A stretch of DNA of 64,000 nucleotides from positions 20,424,830 through 20,488,829 of the forward strand of contig NC_079208.1 in assembly GCF_026745355.1 (NCBI RefSeq). Reading direction: 5' to 3'. Shown one piece after another: positions 43,567 through 54,422 of this stretch. A program made the translations under genes and the position numbers. A model generated the notes under the pieces. The model saw nothing but the letters and a program-made list of their open reading frames with translations. It did not search any database and was not told the DNA's origin. The DNA comes from Beta vulgaris subsp. vulgaris (lineage: Eukaryota > Streptophyta > Magnoliopsida > Caryophyllales > Amaranthaceae). Within the stretch, counting starts at the first letter, position 1. Each line of letters starts with the position of its first letter.

Positions 43567-45264
43567 TGTAACACCCCAAAATTCTCCACTTTAGCAACTT
43601 ATGATTTCGTAAAATACTTGGAGAAACTTAAGGGTACTACCGCCACGTATAAATATTTTTTGGAAATACTATAACTTGATACACAAAATATGCAGTGCAA
43701 ACTTCCAACTTTATTTATAAAGATAATATTCTTATCCAAAAACACAATAGTAATATGAAAAGTCTAAAGACTACTAAAATAGTGATCTAGTTCTATTGAT
43801 CCCAAAAGGTTCCTCCCATGCATCATGAATCATCAATGGACCTGAAAACTACTCCCCGTAAGGAAAGTAGGGCAAAGCCAAAACAAATAGGAAATACGAT
43901 TCAGTTGAAATATTAAGTACAATTACATGCAAGACTTGTAAACTTTGTAAATATATAATTCATATACTTTCATAAACATGCTTTATCTAGCAATTCTAGT
44001 GATAACAAAAGATAAGATCAATCCATTATTAAATTCACGTTACCACCAAAGAATGTATCTCCTTTAATAATTCCATTAAAAGTGCAAAATAATAATATAA
44101 GATCTCAACTTAAACCTGTTTCCTTGATCCGCAGATCCTAAGTGTGCACACCCCCCAAGCTAGTATCCCTTTATGAATACAAAGACATTGGAGTAACCTT
44201 AATACCAACTAGTGGACTTGGAAAAACCCTTCTTGAACAAAGCCAAGGGGTAACTATAATAAGTATAACATAGGGGTAAAGCTTTCCTTTAATTCAAATA
44301 AAGAATTATGATAACAAACTTAATTATAGAAAAAAGATAATTTAAACTTTTGAAATTAAAACTTAGGCTTAATACCACTGACTTTTAAAAGTATATTATT
44401 TCCTATACTTTGAGTTAGCCACATGTGACTGATTATTTTAAAAATAAAAATAAAAAAAAAAAAAAAAAACAAGTGAAGCCATCTTTGGTTGTTATGAACA
44501 ATATATGTATACAATATACGAACTAACGAAGTAGGACAGAGAAAAAAAACAAGCTTTTATTTATAGCTTTAACTATAAGAAGATTTGATCAAGCTAACCA
44601 CATATACGAATCTGTATAATTTGTACTAAAACATGCATAACTAGTGTATACTTAACAATTAAAGATCAAGCCACGTAAACGTACCTTGATAATTCACGAA
44701 ACAAGAAAATCAACCAGTAATAGAATGCTGATGAACGAAATCCTCCTATTAATTATAAACTAGTTCTAATCAAAACGATGAACAATATATGAACTCTAAA
44801 AGAAAATTATGCTAAACTAACTAATTATAAACATGATTCATGCTCAAACAATTGAAAAATGTTTTTATAAAACTCAAAAAGATCAAAAACTAGGAATTAA
44901 ACAACTTGAAAAAGAGTACTTACAAAACCTTCCGCTAAAACTCCTTGGTGAAAAACTAAAACTACTCAAAGAGACCACTCACTTTAGGGAAAACTTTATA
45001 AAGAATTCTCAAGATGAATCTTGGATTTTATAAAATTATTTATCAAATATTTGTTTAAATAATTAATTAAATAAAATAAGATAATGACAAGAGCAACTAT
45101 TGTTAAAAAAATTACTAAAATAACCTTTAAAATTTAAACTTTATTTCCCTCTAAATGATTCCCTCCAATGTGATTTTAAAAATAGTTTAAAAAGAGTTTT
45201 GAAGATAAAATTTAGAATTGTTTTAAATAATCTCAATAAATGCCTAAAAATATGGGGTATTACA
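43567..45264 (-). repeat. 3' LTR of the Tekay element (internally deleted)
   Basis: Matches 54423-56552 but lacks about 445 bp at 45015, the part that holds the TATA box in the other LTR. Confidence 0.92.
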
Positions 45265-45280
45265 GTCTACCCCCCTTAAA
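45265..45280 (-). other. Polypurine tract of the Tekay element
   Basis: The minus strand reads TTAAGGGGGGTAGAC just before TGTAATACC of the 3' LTR. Confidence 0.85.
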
Positions 45281-45455
45281 AGAAGTTTCGTCCCGAAACT
45301 TAGAAAAATTTTCAAAAAAATTGTTTTATTTCCAAAAAAAATTATTTTCATGCTAAAATTATGAATGCACATGTGCAACATAATGACTCTATATGCTCTA
45401 AAAATGTAAAAAGTGAGCGAAAGTCTATCACATTCTACCCCCCTTAAAAAGGGAG

Positions 45456-45609
45456 TTACGCCCCTGTAACTCTACTAACCTCAATGAATAACTCATGGTA
45501 CTTTCTATGCATTTCGTCCTCAACCTCCCAAGTCGCTTCCTCGGTTTTGTGATTGGATCGACCAAAGAACTTTTGATATATTTACATCCTTGTTTCTAGT
45601 ACTACGGAC
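45456..45609 (-). pseudogene. Chromodomain C-terminal half
   Basis: In frame: LDSKVRSTRNKDVNISKVLW then ATWEVEDEMHRKYHELF and a TAA stop at 45456. This is the end of a chromodomain at the integrase C-terminus, which in chromoviruses reads histone marks and directs integration. It continues from the half at 48746 onward, but a 3.1 kb insertion separates them. Confidence 0.85.
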
Positions 45610-45638
45610 TTTGCTATCGAGGATCTTAATCGGTCTTT

Positions 45639-48600
45639 AATAATTGTTTAATATATATTTTTATGAGTCTTATTATGAACTGCATCTGTTTTATATGAAC
45701 ATGTTTGTATGTTTATAAATTTTATATATGAACTTTGAATTATGTCTTTCGTATAACATATTTATAAAGTTTGATCTTTGAATTTATATTCAAATATTTT
45801 AGAAGGAGTTAATTATAGTGAAGTGAAGATTGTATGAATTTTCAGGAAAAGATTGTTTATTTACTATCTCAAGTCCTAGTTGACTACATACTATTTATTT
45901 TTGGGAGAATATTAATTATGGTAGTTTAAGAAAATTTTTGAAGATGAATTTCAAGGAGTTGTAGTTTTGAGGACCTAAGTAAGGAAGTCTATTTTTCTTC
46001 AAGTATATGTTGTGGTAATATATACTAAAAAGTTTTGCTTGTGAATAATGATGAATTGATTTGATCATGATTTGTAATAAAGTAGGATCAAGGGTAATTT
46101 TTTTAGTGATATTCATTGTGAGACCTTCATGAGTTATGTGAAGTTGATTAAATTTTGAGGAGAAAACAAACGTATTTTACAAACAGAAAGAAAAGGCTGT
46201 TTAAATATTGTATTTTCGAGTAAAGCTTGCGAAAGATTTTATAAAGTTCTTTTGTTCTCACTATATTATAGCATTTTGATAATATATTAGTATTTGCTCA
46301 AATAGTTTTCCTCCAAAACTTGTCTTTAGTATCAGTATGTATTTCTTTATTATTTCAAGAATTTGAAAAAATTTTCCTACTCAAGTTTTAGAAAATTTTC
46401 AGTTGTCATAAACTATACCCTTTTGTACTTATTCAAATACTTTCTTTATTATGTTAATTTATTATTGAAGGCAATTATTTCGAATACCTTGAAATAGAGG
46501 TTAAATTTTTTTTTTAAAGTTTAAAAGATATTTTTGAAAGTATTATCTCTCTAGTGGTTTTATTATTCCATTTCCCGCAAAGATTCTTAATTGTTTTTCA
46601 CTATAAAGTTGGTAAATAATTTTAAGTGAAGTTTTAAGCCTTAGCGAGTTACGGGGGCGTAACTCCTTTTAAGAGGGGTAGAATACGATAGAGTTTCGCG
46701 CTTTTAACTTAAAACGCTATTTTGACCTACTTTTGACTTATTTTATGAGTTATTATGTGAGCCAACTTATTTTTTTATAGAGAGTTTGTGGTATATGTGA
46801 ATTACATGCTTTACTTATTACTTGCTTGTTTCAAGTTTCGAGGACGAAACTTCTTTTAGGGGGAGTTTGTAATACTCCGTATTTTTTAGTAAGTTATTAT
46901 TTATATTTTATAAAATTTTAGTTTTTGAAAAAGGTTTTATTTACTAAAAGGCTTATTATTTATTAGAAAGGCTTTTATAAGAAAGGTTTTGGGTATTCAA
47001 AACGAATTTTAGCCCAAATGAATTTTGGGCCTAACTTTCCTAAGTTTTACATTCAAGTAGTTGTTTCAAAATAAAATTAAAAATATTTTAAAAACAATTT
47101 CAAAAAGGTTTGTAAAAAAAAAAGAAAAAAAAAAGGTTTATAAAAGAAAAAGACTTTAATGAAAAAAGAAAAAAAAAAAAAATATTCTGCCGCAAACTCA
47201 TAACTCACGCCAGTGATTACATGTTTATCAAATTTTTTATCTTTCTTTAACTTTCTTTGTTATTTTACCTTCTATAACTACGTATTATGGGGTAATTTAT
47301 ATCTTTTCCTAATCTTAGTTGGATAAGCGTAAATATTAGTTAAATCCAATTAGTTTAGTTTATCTTTTTTCCTAAATCTATCTTTTATCCAATCCTATTC
47401 CGATTCACCTATCCAACTAGTATAAATATCTCCACCCATCATTTTTTCACACCAAATTTGAGAAATAAATCTCTTTTCTCAAGTTTAAACTTTCTCTCTT
47501 TTAGCCTACCTTTCTCTATCTTTCTCCCTAGTACTTATTAATTTTCAAGGTGCGTGTATTTGTAGATCTTTAATAATTGTTTTGCAAGTGTAGTATCATG
47601 TTTTTAGGAAAAATATTTTGGATTGAAATATATATTTTTATGAGTCTTATTATGAACTGCATCTGTTTTATATGAACATGTTTGTATGTTTATAAATTTT
47701 ATTTATGAACTTTGAATTATGTCTTTCGTATAACATATTTATAAAGTTTGATCTTTGAATTTATATTCAAATATTTTAGAAGGAGTTTAATTTGATCTTT
47801 AGATTCATGTTTATATATTTGAAAAGGAGTGTTTTTGAACTATTGTTATTTTTCAAAGGTTAAACATTAAGCAAGTTATTTTATTTATGCCTTTATATGA
47901 CTAAAGTTTTATATAAGAATTATTATTCTTTTTAAAGGAGGATTATTTCCGAAGGATTTTTATTAGTTATATGATCTTTTATGATCACAATTTATAAAGA
48001 GGCCACGGCTTGTTATTTATTAGCAAGAACGGTAGCTATTATTATTTACCAAGGCAACGGCTTGTTATTTATTAGCAAGAACGGTAGCCATTATATTATT
48101 TACCCATGTACTTTTTGTATAAGTCATGTGGACAAGGTAGTTCCCCTCGTAATAGACTCAGTAAGGAATACTAAACTTGGGGGGTGTGCACACTTTAGGC
48201 AAGGTACCTAGGCAAGGAAAAAGGATTTTTATCAAGGTTATATACTTTATATTATAAGTATTATCAAGTATCCAAGAAAGGTTTTTTTGAAATTAAATAT
48301 TTCAAAAGTTTAATTAAATAAAGTGTTTAATATTCCGCAGATACATGTACTCAGTATTTTTACTGACACGCATTTTGTTTTGTTTTGTTTTATGGCTTTG
48401 TCCCTGTGATGACCCTTTTGGTGAGCAGATTTTACAGGTTGATTGATGCATACTTCATATGGGGAGCTAGTGAGGAATCATAATTAGTCAAGGAGTTGTT
48501 AAGTTATTTTCTTTATTGTATTGTTATATAGGTGTACAATAAAGATTATATTTATAACGAGAAGTTTTCAGTTATTTGCTGCATTAGTTTAAAGTTCAGT

Positions 48601-48716
48601 TAGTAGTTAGTATTAAAGCCTTTAACGTTATCACGTGGCGGTAATACTTTCAAGTTTCTCAAGGAGTTTTATATTTAAATAAGTTTTCCAAAAGAGAGAA
48701 ATTTGGGGGTGTTAAA
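45639..48716 (+). mobile_element. Inverted truncated Tekay-family copy
   Basis: A plus-strand relative of the surrounding element. It has a partial LTR (45639-45805, matching 47567-47790), internal 3' sequence with the family landmarks GGGGGCGTAACTCC (46648) and GGACGAAACTTCTTTTAGGG (46841), then a full 3' LTR (46868-48716). No gag-pol is left. A 29-bp host segment is duplicated on both sides (45610-45638 and 48717-48745). Confidence 0.8.
46868..48716 (+). repeat. 3' LTR of the inverted Tekay copy
   Basis: Starts TGTAATACTCCG after PPT TTTTAGGGGGAGTT and ends GGGGGTGTTAAA (final CA lost). It contains a 52-bp tandem duplication (ACGGCTTGTTATTTATTAGC at 48005 and 48057). Its termini match the reverse complement of the host element's LTRs. 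Confidence 0.85.
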
Positions 48717-48745
48717 TTTGCTATCGAGGATCTTAATCGGTCTTT

Positions 48746-49890
48746 CGTCATAGGTTAAGGTCTCATCCAATTCGATATATTCAGGCTGCAACACATGAGA
48801 AGAATCTGCAATATACTTCCTCAATTGTGACACATGAGGACATTATGTACCTTGCTTAACTCATTAGGAAACTCTAAACGATAAGCCACCTTGCCAACCC
48901 TGGTCAAAATTTTATAGGGTCCAATGTACTTTGGGCTTAGCTTGCCTCTCTTTCCAAACCTCATTACCCTTTTGTCGGAGAACTTTGAGTAAGACGCTTT
49001 CTCCAACCTCGTACTCCTCATCCCTCCTCTTCAAATCGGCATAGCTTTTCTGTCGATCTTGGGCCTCTTATCTTTTCCTGAATTAACCTGACTTGCTTCA
49101 CGGTGTCCTGATAAATTCTGGCCCAAGTACAATCGTTTCACTTATATCATTCCAACATATCGGGCTTCGACATTTTCGACCATACAAAGCTTCAAACGTG
49201 CATTCATTCCAATACTTGCATGATGACTGTTGTTGTAGGAGAATTCAATCAAATCCAAGTAATCTTCCCATGATCCTTGATACTCCATTACACAAGATCT
49301 TAACATGTCTTCCAATGTCTGAATAGTTCTCTCAGTTTGCCCAGCAGTAGCTGGGTGAAAAGCGGTACTCATCAGTAGCTTGGTCCCCATTGCTTTTTGC
49401 ACACTTTGCCAAAAGTTCGATAAGAACCTAGAATCTCGATCAGAGATGATGTCCTTTGGTACTCCATGATACTTCACTATGAACTTCACATAGGCCATAG
49501 CCAATTGATCCATCGACCAAGTATTTTTCATTGGTATAAAAATTGTGGTCTTAGTCAAACGGTCCACTACCACCCAAATAGTATCATTTCCTTTCTTACT
49601 TATGGGCAAGGCTCCCACAAAATCCATTGAGATAGAGTCCCATTTCCAGCTAGGCACTTCCAAAGGTTGGACCATCCCTTGAGGTCTCTTATGTTCAATC
49701 TTTACCTTTTGACAAGTAAGACACTTAGCCACAAATTCAGCAACTTCTTTCTTCATGTTTGACCACCAAAAAGTCTTCTTCAAATCCTTATACAACTTAT
49801 CTCCCCCTGGATGCATTGAGTATGGTGAGTTGTGAGCTTCCTCCATCAATTTCTGCTTAAGATCCCCTTGATTCTGAGGCACACACATCT
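48746..49890 (-). pseudogene. Tekay integrase (frameshifted)
   Basis: The frame 49888-49142 contains the HHCC zinc finger (HNSPYSMHPGGDKLYKDL with CLTCQKVK), DFVGALPISKKGNDTIWVVV-D, SDRDSRFLSNFW and GQTERTIQTLEDML: all three DDE residues. After a shift, 49021-48821 carries the GPY/F module (GKLSPKYIGPYKILTRVGKV, FPNELSKVHNV). The chromodomain linker follows to 48746, where the inverted copy interrupts it. Confidence 0.9.
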
Positions 49891-49930
49891 TCCTTTGAAT
49901 TCACACTGCCATCATCAAATATTTTGAAGT

Positions 49931-50520
49931 CTAGTGCTTGGCCCTCTTGAATTTTCTCTTAATTTTCTCCAATTTATCATCCCCAGCTTGACTTTCCCTG
50001 ATCTCATCAAGAATAGAAGGTTGGATCGCTATGGCACCTAGTAGTTCTTCTACGCTTCCTAGCTCCATGACTTCCAAGTTCATCTTCTGAAACTCCATAC
50101 ATAACTGATCTGGCAATATTATTGCGTTAATCGAATGACTAGTCTTCCTACTCAAAGCATCAGCCACAACGTTAGCCTTCCCTTCATGATACTGGATATC
50201 CAAGTCATATCCTTAATGAGTTCTAACCATCTCTTTGCCTCATGTTCAACTCCTTTTGAGTAAATATGTACTTCAAGCTCTTATGATCTGTATAAATCTT
50301 ACAAGTTACTCCATATAAATAGTGTCTCCAAATCTTCAAGGCGAACACAATGGCAGCTAATTCTAAATCATGAGTTGGATAATTCACCTCATAAGGTTTC
50401 AATTGCCTCGAAGCATAAGCAATCACCTTTCGATTTTGCATCAGTACACACCCTAAGCCATATTTCGATGCATCACTATAAACCTCATATTGTTGACCTT
50501 CATCTGGCAATGCTAAAACT
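49931..50520 (-). pseudogene. Tekay RNase H
   Basis: [40 protein letters not shown] and [20 protein letters not shown] give the catalytic Asp, Glu and Asp. After a frameshift comes MDIQYHEGKANVVADALSRK with the last Asp. A tail to 49931 reaches the integrase. Confidence 0.88.
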
Positions 50521-51400
50521 TGTGGTCAAGTTAACCTGTTCTTCAAGTTCTGAAATGCCTCCTCACACTCTGAACTCCAAATAAATTTACACTCCTTTTT
50601 CATCAAGTTAGTCATAGGCCTCGAAATCCTAGAGAAGTCCTTCACAAATCTTCGGTAATATCCGGCCAACCCAAGAAACTCCTTATATCAGATATACTCT
50701 TCGGAGTAGGTCATTCAGTAACAACTCAAATCTTAGCGGGATCCACTGAAAACCCCTTTCGAGATCACATGGCCCAAAAATGCAACTTCCTCCAACCAAA
50801 ACTCACATTTAGAAAGCTTAGCATATAACTGATGCTCTCTCAACTTTGACAAAACTTGTCTTAAATGCTCCTCATGTGCCTCCCTATCCTTAGAGTAAAC
50901 CAGAATGTCGTCGATGAAAACAACAAAAATTTATCCAAGAACTTCTGAAAGTTCTATGCATCAAATCCATGAAAACTGCAGGTGCATTAGTCAAACCAAA
51001 AGGCATCACCTGAACTCATAATGTCCATAGCGAGTCCTAAAGGTTGTCCTTGCGATATCATTCTCCGCAATCCTTAATTGATGATAACCAGACCTCAGGT
51101 CTATTTTAGAAAAGATTTCCCCCTTGAGTTGGTCAAACAGATCATTTGTTCTCGGAAGTGGGTATTTGTTCTTGATAGTTACATTATTTAGTTCCCGATA
51201 GTCAATGCATAGCCTCAAACTCCATCTTTCTTTTTCACAAACAGTACTGGTGCACCCCATGGTGAAGAGCTTGGCCTGATGTAGCCTTTCTCCAACAGCT
51301 CATCCAGTTGGACTTTTAGTTCCTTCATTTCTGCAGGTGCCATTCGGTATGGGGCCATAAAGATTGGTCCTGTTCTGGGCACTAAGTCGATGGTGAATTC
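50521..51400 (-). pseudogene. Tekay reverse transcriptase
   Basis: The block [20 protein letters not shown] ends the 51685-51215 frame. After a shift come [20 protein letters not shown] and [17 protein letters not shown], then [19 protein letters not shown] in yet another frame near 50900 (catalytic IDD in place of YVDD/YLDD). There are at least three shifts. Confidence 0.88.
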
Positions 51401-51985
51401 AAGATCTCTCACTGGCGGCATTCCTGGAATCTTGTCAGGAAAAACATCTGGAAACTCACTCACCACTGGTACCTTGCTAGGTTCAACCTCTTCCATTATT
51501 TCTTGAACACTACACATAAACAATGGGTACCCTTTCTTTATACAAGACTGTAGTTGCAAGGCAGAAATTATCCGTAGGCCCTTTTGTTTCCCTTCCCTCC
51601 TGTAAGTCACCCTAACCTTGTTTGGTCCGGTTAAAATTACTTTTTGAGCCTCACAATTGATATGACCCTTATATTTTCCAAGCAATCCATCCCAAGGATG
51701 ACATCTAGGTCTTTCATCTCATACTCAATCAAGTCAGACGGGAATTCTATTCCTGCTATAAGTAGAGGTACCTGCCTATACAACTTAGAACAATGCAATT
51801 CTTCTCCTGATGGTAATGCAAAACTGACAGAAATGTATTCTGGACTGACTAGTCCTAGACGTTCACCTAGGGTCCTAGTCATGAATGAATGTGATGCTCC
51901 TGAATCAAATAGAACTTTAACAGGCATAGAATTAACAGAAAAAGTACCAGCTATCACATCAGATGTGGCCTCGGCCTCACGACAT
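51401..51985 (-). pseudogene. Tekay protease and linker
   Basis: The frame 51957-51637 has VKVLFDSGASHSFMTRTLGE (retropepsin Asp-Ser-Gly) and EMKDLDVILGMDCLE (end of the protease). The linker to RT, FPDVFPDKIPGMPPVRDLEF, follows in the 51685 frame. The protease itself has its catalytic motif intact. Confidence 0.88.
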
Positions 51986-53058
51986 TTATTGCAAAGATGC
52001 GCCCCTTGGTCTGACTATTTCCATTCCGTTTCCTGGCTTAGCACTCCCAGATTGTTGAGTAGGGTTTGACGGGTTAGAAGCTATGGTCTTGTTATCCTGG
52101 GCAGGAATAGGTGGTTTTCCTTCAGATTTCCAGTAACATTCATACTCACGATGACCTAGCTTTTGGCAATACCTACAAGTCACTGGCTTCCCTTCACATC
52201 TTTTCCTGGGTGGTTCTTATTACACTTCTTACAATGGAACACCCTTTTGGGCCTCTCTCCGCCTGATTGATTCCTTGAAGTCTGATCATTGGTCCTAGCC
52301 CCAAGGTTTCTTCCATCTCTTCTTTCGCTTCCTCCCTTAAACTTTTTCTCATTCCCCTGGTTGGGTATTGCCATTCCCTTTCCTCTTTTCTCCTAAGAGT
52401 TTCCTCTAGTTCCTTCCCTCTAATCCCATACAAGTGGGCAGCTCTCCCATAAACCTCATCAAGGGTGCTAAAGGTGGCTCCTCCGAGCTTTCCTTGCAAA
52501 GATAAGGTCAAGCCTTGCTCAAATCTTTGAGCCTTAAGAGCCTCAGTGGGTACTACTTCAGGTGCAAATCTCATTAGCTCTATGAACTTACTGTAGTATT
52601 CTGAAATGGACATGGCCCCCATCCTAAGGTTAATGAACTCCATACTTTTCTGCTTTCTTAAGTGGGTAGGGTAAAACTTGGTTCTTAAGGCTTATTTCAA
52701 CTTGCCCCACCCAAAATTGCGCTCAATCGTCAAATCATTTTTCCTTTGGCTCCACCGAAGACCTGCTTCCTCCTTCAGATAATACACTGTGTTATTCAGC
52801 TTAAGCTCTTCTGGGCAGTTGATGGCATCAAAAATTGTCAAATTCCCTAATCCAGTTTTCAAGACTAGCTGGGTCCTCTTTCCCATTGTCGTAAGGAGGT
52901 TTTGAAGTAGACACCCTCTTAAATACTTCTCCAAATGCATTAATTCATTGGACTTCGGGTGGGGTGTTGCACTTGGGATAAGGCAGCTTTATTTCAGTCA
53001 ACTTTTTCAAAGCTAGAATTCAATTTGGCACTATTTCCACCCTATGCCTTTGAGACAT
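51986..53058 (-). pseudogene. Tekay gag (frameshifted)
   Basis: The likely start ATG at 53058 (MSQRHRVEIV) soon meets a stop. The Gag core follows in pieces, with LENWIREF and NCPEELKLNNTVYYLKEEAG (52870-52740), then SISEYYSKFIELMRFAPEVV and AQRFEQGLTLSLQGKLGGAT (52600-52480). The tail has two knuckle-type motifs (CKKCNKNHPGKD and CRYCQKLGHREYEC) near 52230 and 52170. Several shifts break it. Confidence 0.87.
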
Positions 53059-53273
53059 CTTCCTGAGTGGAAACAATAGATCTTAACTAAAGAACATATA
53101 ATGAACATACAAAGTAACCATCTCATTAATAATAATCAAATTGCATACTGTTTCTTTATTCGAAAGCAACACAAAAATGATAATAGTAATAATAACCCCA
53201 TAAAGTTACTACATTAACTTGTCAACTACTGGCAATTATTTAAGCCTAACATGAAGATCCTATTCATAATAAT
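53059..53273 (-). other. Spacer between leader ORF and gag
   Basis: About 215 bp, AT-rich, with no coding signal. Confidence 0.5.
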
Positions 53274-53960
53274 TCATAGGTAAGACTCCCTCCCTCCAAA
53301 TTCTCTTTCATAGGTGGCCGGCGACAGAGGTGAGTATTCAGGACTCGATGGCACTTCTTTAAGAGAGTTGGATCGTGCCTTTGAAGTGTTATCTTTAGGA
53401 GTTGTAGGTGTATATTTTAGACTTGTAGAGCGAACTGATGGTGGTGTAATATTATGAGATGATGAGGCTTCAGACATAAGCGAATCAGTTATTGGAACCT
53501 CTATGGTAGCATTAACTGTAGACTCTAAGTTCCTTTCCCATGTCTTCTCGACATAGTATAAGTCTCCCTCAAATGTCAACATATCAGTTATCCATATCCC
53601 TTCATGCACGTGTTCATGCTCATTCCATTCATTTTCATTCAATAGTACATCCTCATATTTCTTAAAAAAAAATTCATACTTTGGAATTCTAGGTAAGTGA
53701 ATAAGAGCTAGTAGAATTTTCCAAGGTTCAGCCCTCATTTCTCTTCTTCGTTGTGAAACTAAGAACTTGGCATAAAGATGGATTCCTTGAATAAAGAATG
53801 CTATAGTGTGATAATGCCTCTTAAAATAGTTGATATCATAGTAAGTATCCCTTACAAACTCAAGCATCTGAAATTCAAAATTTAACAAGTAAGCATTTAA
53901 ATTGCAAATAGTTAACCAAATAAAGTTGCATAACACAATTTCTTCCTTCTTGATCCACAA
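53274..53960 (-). CDS. Unrecognised 228-codon ORF in the Tekay leader
   Basis: An uninterrupted sense-strand frame between PBS and gag. I recognise no family. The N-terminal part is hydrophobic (IVLCNFIWLTICNLNAYLLN). The middle is rich in aromatic and charged residues (FVRDTYYDINYFKRHYHTIA, KFLVSQRRREMRAEPWKILL, IPKYEFFFKKYEDVLLNENE). The C-terminal ~65 residues are Ser/Thr/Pro-rich and probably disordered (SSPEYSPLSPATYE). The real start may be the inner Met of MLEFVRDTYY, which follows a TTTCAG acceptor-like site. It is either an accessory retroelement protein or captured plant sequence. Intact length amid frameshifted neighbours is notable. Confidence 0.5.
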   Translation of the reverse strand: MWIKKEEIVLCNFIWLTICNLNAYLLNFEFQMLEFVRDTYYDINYFKRHYHTIAFFIQGIHLYAKFLVSQRRREMRAEPWKILLALIHLPRIPKYEFFFKKYEDVLLNENEWNEHEHVHEGIWITDMLTFEGDLYYVEKTWERNLESTVNATIEVPITDSLMSEASSSHNITPPSVRSTSLKYTPTTPKDNTSKARSNSLKEVPSSPEYSPLSPATYEREFGGRESYL

Positions 53961-54051
53961 AAGAATAGTCCTAAAAATAATAATGCAACTTAATAAAAAT
54001 CGACCTACTATTTAGGTACTCGAAAAAAAAATCAAAGTCTATCATCTTATT

Positions 54052-54290
54052 CTACTTATGCACATAAAATGCTAAAACTTTTCTTGCCAATATTATTTTT
54101 ACAAACTTTTGTTTTTCCAAATATGCTTTATAATGAGTACTTGATTCATGACAAAGAATAGTCGGGTCAATGAATCTCCCTAGGAAAGGGTTGGTTACAC
54201 GCAACGTTGGTGAGAGCTCAAACCTTTTCTTGCCAGAAGCATTGACAACCCAACTTATCCAAATCAATCGTTTTTCCTAAAATAATAAAA
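54052..54290 (-). CDS. Unrecognised short ORF upstream in the Tekay leader
   Basis: About 71 codons from MIWISWVVNASGKKRFELSP through FLGRFIDPTILCHESS to a stop at 54052. It is preceded by a T-rich tract ending ATTATTTTAGG, which looks like a splice acceptor. It may be an upstream exon of the same captured gene as 53274-53960, since both lie on the sense strand with intron-like gaps between. No family is recognised. Confidence 0.35.
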
Positions 54291-54410
54291 TAGATTTTTA
54301 TGCATAAATAATATAATATGAAAAGAATGTGGAACGCTCTAACCTATATGCCCATCCTTAAGTCTACCCATTAATTTTAGATTTCAGTTTTATATCCCTG
54401 GGCTTTTAAA

Positions 54411-54419
54411 CTGATACCA
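54411..54419 (-). other. Tekay primer-binding site
   Basis: The minus strand reads TGGTATCAG, three bases from the LTR end. This is the tRNA-Met type, with the last three bases of the usual 12-mer changed. Confidence 0.85.
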
Positions 54420-54422
54420 CTT

